NCBI RefSeq assembly: GCF_000153725.1
Contig: NZ_DS022276.1
Coordinates: forward strand, 1,584,412-1,648,411
Direction: 5' to 3'
Length of the DNA stretch: 64,000 nt
Source of the DNA: Salipiger bermudensis HTCC2601
Lineage (GTDB): Bacteria; Pseudomonadota; Alphaproteobacteria; Rhodobacterales; Rhodobacteraceae
The notes beneath the pieces were generated by a model. It was not told the origin of the DNA. It did not search any database and saw only the letters and a list, made by a program, of their open reading frames with translations. Positions 52,840 to 60,598 of the stretch are shown in pieces. The position numbers and the translations under genes were made by a program. The first letter of the stretch is position 1. The number at the start of each line of letters is the position of its first letter.

Positions 52840-54081
52840 TTATATTCGGTCTTTGTTGTTGCGAACGGGTGCAACACGGGCAGCTTCCGACCGCAGACGA
52901 TCCTCGAAACTGTGCAGTTGGATCACTGGACCGACGCGCTCGCTGCGGCCCCAGAGCCCGCCGATCTGCTCCCAATATCCGTCCGCATGAAACCTGAGCG
53001 TGTGAAAGAGGGCCGTGTGAGAGAACCGGTAGGCGCTGACGATCTCACCATCCGCGGCGTAGCGGGCGGCGTCTCGGCGCATGGCCACACGGTTCCAGAC
53101 CCGTCCGGAGAGCACGCGGCGAGGCGCGCCGGCGCGGCCGGGATAGGCGAGAAACGGCAGGCGCGCCTCGGGGATCGGCGGCAGGTTGCCGAACGGCCTT
53201 GCGAGCCCTTCGATCCAGCCACGGTCGAGGCTGCGCATCAGGCGCACGACGTCGTCCGGGCCGAGCGGGCCACGCTGCAGAAAGCGCAGCAACCGGTGGC
53301 GCTGTGCATCGCGCAGGGCCAGCCACGCCATGCGACGCTCGACTTCGGGGCAGTGCTTGGCGAGGAAGACGGCGAGCGAGGCACCGATCTCGGTGAGGTC
53401 GCGCGGGCTGCGGTCCGCGGCGCGGCGCGGGCTCTCGGCATAGCCGTGATGCACCTCGGCCAGCGGCACCACGGCCACGGCATGACCCGCGGCGGCGTGG
53501 CGCATGTCGAGATCTGTCTCGTCTAGGAAGAAGCGGAAGGCCGGGTCGAAGCCGCCCATCTCGGCCAGCACGCTGCGCCGATGCGCCATGTTGGTGCCCT
53601 GCAGCTTTATCGCGACACTGGGGCGGCCATGCAGGATGCGCGGTTCCGTGCCTTCGATGGGCAGGTCGCGCTCCTGCGCGCGGGCCGTGACGCCCTGCGC
53701 CCGCCACTGGTACTCAATGCCGTTGCGCCCACGCACATAGCCGCCCGCCGCCGCCACCTGTGGATCGGCGAAGGGGGCGCAGAGATGCGCGAGCCATGTC
53801 GGCTCGGGCACCGCGTCGTCGTCGAGGAAGGCGATCACCTCGCCGGCGGCCTCGGCGATGCCGAGATTGCGCGCCGCCGAGATGTTGGGCGCGTCGAAGG
53901 CGACAAGCCTGATCCGGTCCGCATCGGGGCGGGCGGCAACCGTGGCAACGCCCTCGGGGCAGGCCACCACGATCACCTCGTAGGCCGGATAATCGAGCTG
54001 GGCCACGCCGGTCAGGCAAAGCGACAATGCGCCGGGGCGGCCCCGGCTCACGATCACAACGCTGACCGGGAGCGCGCCCAC
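52840..54081 (-). CDS. Glycosyltransferase family 2 (413 aa)
   Basis: The GT-A domain starts directly: SVVIVSRGRPGALSLCL, NISAARNLGIAEAAGEVIAFLDDDAVPEP, with the DxD-type DDD, then LQGTNMAHRRSVLAEMGGFDP and FFLDETDLDMRHAAAG. The C-terminal 170 residues are unlike other families I know (RVLSGRVWNRVAMRRD). It begins at GTG 54081, eight bases after the cysQ stop. The acceptor is unknown. Confidence 0.85.
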   Translation of the reverse strand: MGALPVSVVIVSRGRPGALSLCLTGVAQLDYPAYEVIVVACPEGVATVAARPDADRIRLVAFDAPNISAARNLGIAEAAGEVIAFLDDDAVPEPTWLAHLCAPFADPQVAAAGGYVRGRNGIEYQWRAQGVTARAQERDLPIEGTEPRILHGRPSVAIKLQGTNMAHRRSVLAEMGGFDPAFRFFLDETDLDMRHAAAGHAVAVVPLAEVHHGYAESPRRAADRSPRDLTEIGASLAVFLAKHCPEVERRMAWLALRDAQRHRLLRFLQRGPLGPDDVVRLMRSLDRGWIEGLARPFGNLPPIPEARLPFLAYPGRAGAPRRVLSGRVWNRVAMRRDAARYAADGEIVSAYRFSHTALFHTLRFHADGYWEQIGGLWGRSERVGPVIQLHSFEDRLRSEAARVAPVRNNKDRI

Positions 54082-54088
54082 CGACGCG

Positions 54089-54886
54089 TCAGCCTTCCTT
54101 CAGCTCCACGCCCGGGGCGTAGGCGATGAAGAACGGGTTGGCGAATTCCGGCTTGCCGTAGGCCAGCGGGGTGTGGTCGTCGAAGCGCACGACCCGGCCG
54201 CCGGCACCGCTGAGCACGGCGTGGCCTGCGGCGGTGTCCCACTCCATGGTGCGGCCGAGGCGCGGGTAGAGATCCGCCTCGCCGGTGGCCACGAGGCAGA
54301 ACTTCAGCGACGAGCCGGCGCTCTTGGAATCGCTGACCTGGTACTTGTTGATGTAGTCGTCGGTGGCCTCGTCGCGATGCGACTTGGAGGCCACCACCAT
54401 CAGCGCGCTGTTGTCCGCGTCCGAGACCTTCATCGGCGTGGTCTCGCCCACCGTCTCCTTGTCGAAGGCACCGGTCTCTTCGACCGAGGTGCCGGTGGCG
54501 GTGGTGTAGAACATGCGGCCCTTTGCGGGGGCATAGACCACGCCGCGTGTCGGCACGCCGTCCTCGACATACGCGATGTTCACGGTGAAATCGCCACGGC
54601 GCTTCACGAACTCCTTGGTGCCGTCGAGCGGGTCGACGATCAGGAAGGTCATCACGTCCTGGGTGTGGCTGTCAGCCTGCTCTTCGGTGACCAGCGCGAC
54701 ATCGGGAAAGGCGTCGCGCAGGCCGGCGGAGATCAGCGCGTCGGCGGCCTCGTCGGCCTCCGTGACCGGGCTGGCGTCGGATTTCGACTTCACCTCGAAA
54801 TCGTCGCTTTCGTAAATCTCCATGATCTTGTCGCCGGCTTCCAGGGCGAGGCGGCGCATGACCCGAACAAGAGTTTCGTAATTCAA
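54089..54886 (-). CDS. cysQ: 3'(2'),5'-bisphosphate nucleotidase CysQ
   Basis: CysQ hydrolyses PAP (3'-phosphoadenosine 5'-phosphate), the product of PAPS-dependent sulfotransferases. It is 265 residues of the inositol monophosphatase fold: VTEADEAADALI, VTEEQAD, IVDPLDGTKEFVKRRGDFTVNIA and MEWDTAAGHAVLSGAGG. The TTG start at 54886 has AAGGAG seven bases upstream and no better ATG. It heads the minus-strand cluster that ends with a sulfotransferase. That link is suggestive, though CysQ also serves general sulfur metabolism. Confidence 0.93.
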   Translation of the reverse strand: MNYETLVRVMRRLALEAGDKIMEIYESDDFEVKSKSDASPVTEADEAADALISAGLRDAFPDVALVTEEQADSHTQDVMTFLIVDPLDGTKEFVKRRGDFTVNIAYVEDGVPTRGVVYAPAKGRMFYTTATGTSVEETGAFDKETVGETTPMKVSDADNSALMVVASKSHRDEATDDYINKYQVSDSKSAGSSLKFCLVATGEADLYPRLGRTMEWDTAAGHAVLSGAGGRVVRFDDHTPLAYGKPEFANPFFIAYAPGVELKEG

Positions 54887-55009
54887 AGTGGTTCTCCTTT
54901 ACCGCGGCGGCGCAATGTTTGCGTTGGCAGCCACGAATCCTTATGCTTTCCTCAACCAAGATGGGCAAGAAAGACCCGTCGCACCCGCCGGCACCGGAGC
55001 AGTTTTGCC

Positions 55010-55840
55010 ATGTTTCAGACCACGAAGCCGCGCTCGCGGCTGGGTTCCGCGTTCTACATCTCCGAGTTGATCTACCACAATTCGGTACGCGCTGTCCGCC
55101 GGACCCATGGCAACGCCTTCATGGCGATCTTCATGAACATGCTGCAGACCATCATCTTTGTGCTGGCCTTCTACTTCATGTTCCAGATCCTCGGCATGCG
55201 CAGCACCGCGATCCGCGGCGATTTCATGATCTACATCATGACCGGCGTGTTCCTCTACATGACCCACACCAAGACGCTGAGCGCGGTGGTGGGCTCGGAG
55301 GGGCCGGCCAGCCCGATGATGCAGCACGCTCCGATGAACACCGCCATCGCCATCGCCTCGGCGATGCTGAGCACGCTCTACATCCAGATCCTCAGCCTCG
55401 TGTTCATCCTCTTCATCTACGATGTGGCCTTCAATCCCTTCGTCATGCAGGAAATCCACGATCCCATCGGCTGCATGGCGATGATCCTGCTGTCGTGGTT
55501 CTCGGGCGCGGCGATCGGCATGGTGTTCCTTGCCGCCAAGCCGTGGTTCCCGACCCCGGTGCAGATCCTCTCGACGGTTTATCAGCGCGCCAACATGATT
55601 GCCTCTGGCAAGATGTTCGTGGCCAACACGCTGCCCAGCTACATGCTGGTGATGTTCGACTGGAACCCGCTGTTTCACACCATCGACCAATCGCGCGGCT
55701 ATGCCTTCGTCGACTACAACCCGCGCAACTCCGATTGGGAATATGCGCTTTACCTGTCGCTGGTTCTCATCATGATCGGTCTTATGGGAGAGTTCTACAC
55801 GCGCAAGCACGCCTCGGCGAGCTGGAGCGCGCGGCGGTAA
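55010..55840 (+). CDS. ABC-2 type polysaccharide export permease (KpsM-like)
   Basis: This is an inner-membrane permease of the ABC-2 family (276 residues, six helices) that exports capsule or O-antigen-type glycans. The sequence has the typical FLYMTHTKTLSAVVG, MNTAIAIASAMLSTLYIQIL, and the C-terminal MFDWNPLFHTIDQSRGYAF (residues 225-243). The ATG at 55010 is the first in-frame start giving a normal N-terminus; sequence further upstream overlaps the divergent cysQ gene. No ATPase (KpsT) or KpsE/D partners lie in the window, so it is an orphan here. Confidence 0.88.
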   Translation: MFQTTKPRSRLGSAFYISELIYHNSVRAVRRTHGNAFMAIFMNMLQTIIFVLAFYFMFQILGMRSTAIRGDFMIYIMTGVFLYMTHTKTLSAVVGSEGPASPMMQHAPMNTAIAIASAMLSTLYIQILSLVFILFIYDVAFNPFVMQEIHDPIGCMAMILLSWFSGAAIGMVFLAAKPWFPTPVQILSTVYQRANMIASGKMFVANTLPSYMLVMFDWNPLFHTIDQSRGYAFVDYNPRNSDWEYALYLSLVLIMIGLMGEFYTRKHASASWSARR

Positions 55841-55897
55841 GGCCCGCCTGCCACGGGGCCGGCCCGCGAGTTCGAAAGTCTCAAAGGAGGGTATGCG

Positions 55898-56509
55898 ATG
55901 TTCAGATCCGTACTGTTCTGCCTGGCGATCTGCCTCGCTGGCGCGAGTGCCGCGCAGGAGGCACCCGCGCTCTACGATGTTACCGGTGTGGCGAGCGATG
56001 ACCACCTCAACATCCGCGCCGAGCCCGAGGCCGGGGCCGCGCAGATCGGCACGCTCGCGCCCGACGCCACCAATATCGAGATCACGGCCATCAACGAGGA
56101 GGGAACCTGGGGCCGGCTCAATACCGGCGAGGGCAGCGGCTGGGCGTCGCTCTCGTTCCTCGAGATGCAGCCGGGCAGCGCCATGCCCGATGCCGCCGAG
56201 GTGGGCTGCTTCGGCACCGAGCCGTTCTGGAGCTACCGGGTCGACCCGGACAGCATCGCGAGCTGGTCCGAGCTGGGAGAGGATCCGGTGACCCTGCTGG
56301 CGGGCGACACCCGGCGCGTCGATGCCGGGCTGCACCCGTTCGTGTCGGTGGCGGCTGCGCCTGACCTTCAGGCCATCCTCGTAATGACCCCGAAATTCGC
56401 CTGCAGCGATGGCATGTCCGACCGGCTCTATGGGTTGGGGGCCACGCTGGTGCTGACCGGCAAGGTCAGCCGCGCGGTCACCGGCTGCTGTATGCTGACC
56501 GCGAACTGA
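55898..56509 (+). CDS. Secreted SH3-domain protein (203 aa)
   Basis: A signal peptide (residues 1-19, ending SAAQ) precedes a bacterial SH3 domain (about residues 25-90: DDHLNIRAEPEAGAAQIGTLAPD, GTWGRLNTGEGSGWASLSFL). A C-terminal domain with CFGTEPFWSYRVD and four Cys residues follows, recalling COG3650-type proteins. It probably binds cell-wall or membrane components. GGAGG lies upstream of the ATG. It ends at a strong hairpin shared with hsp20. Confidence 0.8.
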   Translation: MFRSVLFCLAICLAGASAAQEAPALYDVTGVASDDHLNIRAEPEAGAAQIGTLAPDATNIEITAINEEGTWGRLNTGEGSGWASLSFLEMQPGSAMPDAAEVGCFGTEPFWSYRVDPDSIASWSELGEDPVTLLAGDTRRVDAGLHPFVSVAAAPDLQAILVMTPKFACSDGMSDRLYGLGATLVLTGKVSRAVTGCCMLTAN

Positions 56510-56534
56510 GAACATCCCGGCGGATCCATGCGAA

Positions 56535-56560
56535 AAGGCCCCGGCGGGTGCCGGGGCCTT
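56535..56560. terminator. Perfect hairpin between convergent genes
   Basis: An 11-bp perfect stem, AAGGCCCCGGC with its complement, encloses GGGT. It stands 25 bases after the SH3 gene and 22 bases beyond the hsp20 stop on the other strand. Confidence 0.75.
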
Positions 56561-56582
56561 GCAGGCGGGTTTGAGGTCGCGA

Positions 56583-57059
56583 TCAGTTCACCGACTTGCT
56601 GTCGACCACGTCCTTTTCCAGCGCCGGAGTGCCGGAGGCGCGGGCGATTTCGATCCGGCGCGGCTTCAGCGCCTCGGGGATCTCGCGCTTGAGGTCGATG
56701 TGCAGCATGCCGTTCTCGTGCACCGCGCCGGTCACGCGCACGTGGTCGGCAAGGGTGAAGCGGCGCTCGAAGGCGCGGGTGGCGATGCCGCGGTGCAGGT
56801 AGCTGCGGGCCTCGTCCTCCTCGGCCTTGCGGGCCGACACAACGAGCTGATGCTCTTTCAGTTCGACCGACAGGTCATCATCTGCGAAGCCTGCCACGGC
56901 GATCGAGATGCGGTAGGCATCGGCGGCGGTCTTCTCGATGTTGTAGGGCGGGTAGGTCGGCTGGGCGACGTCGCTGGTCAGCGCCCGGTCCATCAGGTCG
57001 GCGATCTGGTCGAAGCCGACGGTTGCGCGATAAAGCGGTGCGAAATCAAAGTGACGCAT
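56583..57059 (-). CDS. Small heat-shock protein Hsp20 (IbpA-like)
   Basis: This is a molecular chaperone holding unfolded proteins. It is 158 residues: an N-terminal arm MRHFDFAPLYRATVGFDQI, an alpha-crystallin domain (about residues 38-130) with YPPYNIEKTAADAYRISIAVAGF and GMLHIDLKREIPEALKPRRI, and a C-terminal tail. The ATG is preceded by TGGAGGATGATCC. An RpoH-type promoter stands about 106 bases upstream. Confidence 0.95.
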   Translation of the reverse strand: MRHFDFAPLYRATVGFDQIADLMDRALTSDVAQPTYPPYNIEKTAADAYRISIAVAGFADDDLSVELKEHQLVVSARKAEEDEARSYLHRGIATRAFERRFTLADHVRVTGAVHENGMLHIDLKREIPEALKPRRIEIARASGTPALEKDVVDSKSVN

Positions 57060-57164
57060 GGATCATCCTCCATTGAGCGATACCATATGTGATGCGCCTT
57101 CCCGGCATGGGACAGGCGGCTTGAACGCTCCGGAGCCCTGTCTCAGGCACTCCGGATAGCTCTT

Positions 57165-57193
57165 AGTTGGGGAGGCGATTTGTGGCTTTCAAG
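57165..57193 (-). promoter_or_regulatory. RpoH (sigma-32)-type promoter of hsp20
   Basis: On the minus strand, CTTGAAA (-35, perfect) is followed after 14 bases by CCCCAACT, close to the CCCCATNT -10. It gives a leader of about 100 bases before hsp20. Confidence 0.65.
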
Positions 57194-57202
57194 ACCTTCG
57201 GC

Positions 57203-58027
57203 TCAGGGCTTCACGAAGCGCGCACCGATGCCGTCGCGGTTGCTGCCGCCGACGGTGATCCGGCGTGCGCCGGAGGTCACCTTGGGGCGCGCGTCCTCGC
57301 GGTTGAGGCGCTGCCGCAGTTCGGAAACCAGGGCCGGCAGGCTCGGGCCGAAGGCCTCGCCGCCAGCGTTGCCCGAGGAGATCACCGACAGGATGCGCAG
57401 CCGTGCGTTCTCGCGCACGAAGACTGGCGCCCCCGACGATCCGAAGGTCACGTCGCAGTCGAACCCGAGGATGTCATCGCGGTAGCGCTCGGTGAGTTCG
57501 CAGTCCGGCTGGCGCGAGAGCACCTCCTCGCGGCCGCGTCCGTAAGAGACCACGCTTACGCCGGTGCCCGGGGAGGGGGTCTCGTGGATGCGGAAGGCAT
57601 CGGCCTCGGCGCTCGAGACCGGCTGTTCCAGCTTAAGCAGCGCGACATCGGTCGCGACCGCCGTGCCGGAGGTCATCGACCCGCCAGCGGCCAGCTCGGC
57701 GGCGTAGCGCTCGGGCACGGCCCAGCGCTCCACCCGGCGTTCGGTGATGGCGCTGCCGTGGTGATAGCCGGCACGGAAGGTCATGCCGCGGGCCGGGTAG
57801 GGCTGGCGCGTGGCGGTGTCGTAGACGCAATGCGCAGCGGTGAGCACGAGATCGCGGCCGATCAGGGCGCCGGTGCAGAAGCCTTGGGGCATGTCGAGCC
57901 GGCCCACCGCCTCCCAGCCGAGCATGTCGCCACGGCTTTCCATCACGTCGAACACGGCGCGGCTCTGCGCGTGCGCAGCCGCGGACAGGCTGGCGAGCGC
58001 GATGCCGGCAGCGGCGAGATATCTTAC
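57203..58027 (-). pseudogene. Trypsin-like serine protease, start codon lost (GTG to GTA)
   Basis: This is a secreted trypsin-fold (S1/V8-like) protease. The His is in LVLTAAHCVYD, the Asp in VATDVALLKLEQ and the Ser in TFGSSGAPVFV. In-frame sequence up to 58027 encodes a clear signal peptide (RYLAAAGIALASLSAAAHAQ), but its first codon is GTA, not GTG or ATG. It overlaps the stop of the upstream paralogue (GTAA), where a GTGA overlap would have made a normal start. A GTG at 57955 would give a protein without an export signal. I infer a recent start-codon mutation; a sequencing error is possible. Confidence 0.7.
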
Positions 58028-58803
58028 GGCGTTATGAATTTTGCCCCCGTTTCCCGCCGCATTCCGGCGTCGAGTGTCTGGCGGACCGCGTCGGTGTCCA
58101 GCGCGGCGCGCAGCGGCGCCAGCGCGTCCTCGATCTCGGCGCCAAGAGCCACCGGGAGGCCATCGGCCTCGGCCTTGGCCGAGATCACCGAAACGATGAC
58201 CGGCGCGTCCTCGGGGCCCGAGAAAACCGGAGAGCCGGAGGCGCCGAAATCGACCTCGCAGGACAGCACCATCATCCGGCTCTGCAGGTCGAGCACACCG
58301 CAGAGCCCCTGCAGCGAGGGTGCCTCGGAGCGGTCATGGGCGTAGGAGACCACGCTCACCTCGCTGCCGACCGCCGGGTGCGGCCCGGTGGCGAAGGGCC
58401 GGATGGTGGTGTTGCGGATCGGCAGCTGCAGCTCGATCAGCGCAACGTCGCTGCTGACGCGGTGGCCGTCCTTCGGCGCGGTGAAATCATAGGAGGGATG
58501 CGCAACCGCCCGGCGCACCCGGCGATAGGCGGCGGCGCGGCCATTGCGCCAGCCGGCAAGGAACTGGATCTTCTCGGCCGGGATGCGCGCGCCGGTCTCG
58601 GCATCAAACAGGCAATGCGCGGCGGTCAGCACCAGATCCGGAGCGATCAGCGCCCCGGTGCAGAACGCCTTTCCCGCCAACTCGAGCCGGCCCACGGCCT
58701 CCCACGGGCGGCCGTCTTCGCGGCTCTGCATCGAAAACAGACTGCCATCCGCCCATGCGGGACCAGACAGGCAGATCAAAAGGACTGCCAGAAATAGACG
58801 CAC
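58024..58803 (-). CDS. Trypsin-like serine protease, secreted
   Basis: This is a trypsin-fold protease of 259 residues. The signal peptide is MRLFLAVLLICLSGPAWA. The catalytic His is in LVLTAAHCLFD, Asp in VSSDVALIELQ and Ser in FGASGSPVFSG. It shares with its downstream neighbour the blocks WEAVGRLE, FCTGALIAPDLVLTAAHC and SVVSY, so the two are tandem paralogues. The start is GTG at 58803, giving the signal peptide. No clear inhibitor or propeptide is seen. Confidence 0.88.
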   Translation of the reverse strand: MRLFLAVLLICLSGPAWADGSLFSMQSREDGRPWEAVGRLELAGKAFCTGALIAPDLVLTAAHCLFDAETGARIPAEKIQFLAGWRNGRAAAYRRVRRAVAHPSYDFTAPKDGHRVSSDVALIELQLPIRNTTIRPFATGPHPAVGSEVSVVSYAHDRSEAPSLQGLCGVLDLQSRMMVLSCEVDFGASGSPVFSGPEDAPVIVSVISAKAEADGLPVALGAEIEDALAPLRAALDTDAVRQTLDAGMRRETGAKFITP

Positions 58804-58890
58804 CGAGACTTCCCCTTCTCACGCCCTTCAGGGGTACCGGCGGTGTTTGTCAAAAATTGGGCGCAACCGCGCCGGGCAGGAGCCCCGGCG

Positions 58891-60249
58891 TTACTCCGCC
58901 AAGGCCCGCGGTTTCGGTCCGCCGGTGGCCCAATCGAGCAGTTCGACCGTATGCACGACCGGCACCCCGGTGCCCGAGCCGATCTGCATCATGCAGCCGA
59001 TATTGCCGGCGGCGATGATGTCGGGCTGCTTGGCCTCGAGCGTGCGCACCTTGCGCGCCTTGAGCTGGCCCGAGATCTCGGGCTGCAGCAGGTTGTATGT
59101 GCCGGCGCTGCCGCAGCACAGATGGCTGTCGGCGGGTTCCACGACCTCGAAGCCCGCGCCTTTCAGCAGCGCCTTGGGATGGGTCTTGATCTTCTGACCG
59201 TGTTGCAGCGAGCAGGCGGCGTGATAGGCCACCCGGATCGGCCCGCTGCCCTCCGCGCCGGTGGGCTCGGCCATGTCGGTGCCGGCGATCTCGGCCTTGG
59301 CGAGGTTGCGCGCGGTGACGTCTGCCTCGGGCATCAGCTCGGCCAGCAGCTCTGAGATGTCGCAGGCGAGCTTTGAAACCCGCGCCGCATCGCCGGCCAG
59401 CGCCGCGTCGGTGCGGAACATGTGGCCGTAATCCTTCACCGTGGTGCCGCAGCCCGAGGTGTTGATCACGATGGCATCAAGACCGTCACCGTCGATCTCG
59501 GCGCACCAGGCGCGGATGTTGCGCGCCGCCGAGCCGTGGCTCTCGTCCTCGCGCCCCATGTGATGGGTGAGCGCGCCGCAGCAGCCGGCGCCCTTGGCCA
59601 CCACCACCTCGCAGCCCAGCCGGGTCAGCAGCCGGATGGTGGCGTCGTTGATATCGGTGTTGAGCGCCTTCTGCGCGCAGCCGGTCATCAGCGCCACCCG
59701 TTTGCGGCGCGGGGCCTCCGGCGCAAAGCTCTGAGGGTCGTCGTTGCGGCTCACCGGCGGGATGGTTTTCGGCGCCATCTCGAGCATGGCGCGCAGGCGC
59801 GGATCGGGCAGCAGGCGGGCGAAGGGGCGGCCGAGCTTGGCCCCGGCCAGCGCCGCGCGGAACCGCATCGGGTGCGGGATGATGCGCGCCAGCAGCCAGC
59901 GCAGCGCGCGGTCGCTCCACGGGCGCTGGTAGTTCTGTTCGATATAGGCGCGGGCGTGGTCGACAAGGTGCATGTAATGCACCCCCGAGGGGCAGGTGGT
60001 CATGCAGGCGAGGCAGCTCAGGCAGCGATCGATATGCTTGACGGTCTTGGCGTCGGGCACGCGTTCGTTCTCGAGCATGTCCTTGATCAGGTAGATCCGC
60101 CCCCGCGGGCTGTCGAGCTCGTCGCCCAGCACCTGGTAGGTCGGGCAGGTGGCGGTGCAGAAGCCGCAATGCACGCAGGCGCGCAGGATCTCGTTGGCGC
60201 GCTCGGTGCCGGGGTCTTGAAGCTGCTGGTCGGTGAAATGGGTCTGCAT
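58891..60249 (-). CDS. glcF: Glycolate oxidase iron-sulfur subunit GlcF
   Basis: GlcF passes electrons from the flavin subunits. It is 452 residues. Two [4Fe-4S] motifs, CVHCGFCTATCP (near residue 25) and CLSCLACMTTCP (near 77), precede two CCG domains with GCCGALTHHMGRE and HLCCGSAGTYNL. The gene lies eight bases after a small membrane-protein gene and completes the glcD-glcE-orf-glcF operon. Confidence 0.95.
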   Translation of the reverse strand: MQTHFTDQQLQDPGTERANEILRACVHCGFCTATCPTYQVLGDELDSPRGRIYLIKDMLENERVPDAKTVKHIDRCLSCLACMTTCPSGVHYMHLVDHARAYIEQNYQRPWSDRALRWLLARIIPHPMRFRAALAGAKLGRPFARLLPDPRLRAMLEMAPKTIPPVSRNDDPQSFAPEAPRRKRVALMTGCAQKALNTDINDATIRLLTRLGCEVVVAKGAGCCGALTHHMGREDESHGSAARNIRAWCAEIDGDGLDAIVINTSGCGTTVKDYGHMFRTDAALAGDAARVSKLACDISELLAELMPEADVTARNLAKAEIAGTDMAEPTGAEGSGPIRVAYHAACSLQHGQKIKTHPKALLKGAGFEVVEPADSHLCCGSAGTYNLLQPEISGQLKARKVRTLEAKQPDIIAAGNIGCMMQIGSGTGVPVVHTVELLDWATGGPKPRALAE

Positions 60250-60256
60250 GGAACTC

Positions 60257-60598
60257 TCAGGAGGTCATCATCCGGGCGGTTGCGAGCCCGAACCAGGGAA
60301 GGGGAGTGGCGCAGAGGCCGAGGATCGCGATGGCGCGGCGCGGGGCAGGGGCGGTCACGTGGCGCCGCAGGGTCAGTGCCATCATCGCAACGGCAAGCAC
60401 CCAGGCAAACCACATCAGCGCCAGCGAAGACGCCGGCGCCGAGGGCTGCAGCACCAGCGCCAGCAGCGCGCTCGCCACCACCGCCAGCGCCAGCGCAAGC
60501 CGCGCCGTCAGGCCGGAGACCAGCCGCGGCAGCAGCGCGTAGGCCAGCGGACCGGCCACGAAGCACAGCGCGAAGGCGATGAAGGCGGCGGAACTCAT
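60257..60598 (-). CDS. Small membrane protein in the glc operon (113 aa)
   Basis: The function is unknown. Four hydrophobic helices (about residues 5-25, 30-50, 58-78 and 88-107) lie in an Ala/Leu-rich protein with few charged residues. It overlaps the glcE stop by four bases and precedes glcF by eight, so it is part of the glycolate operon. It could help anchor the oxidase at the membrane, but that is a guess from position. Confidence 0.7.
   Translation of the reverse strand: MSSAAFIAFALCFVAGPLAYALLPRLVSGLTARLALALAVVASALLALVLQPSAPASSLALMWFAWVLAVAMMALTLRRHVTAPAPRRAIAILGLCATPLPWFGLATARMMTS

Noticed and set aside
54173-55009. In-frame extension upstream of the ABC-2 permease
   Set aside because: It lies antisense to cysQ and encodes no membrane or conserved sequence; the ATG at 55010 gives the normal family N-terminus.
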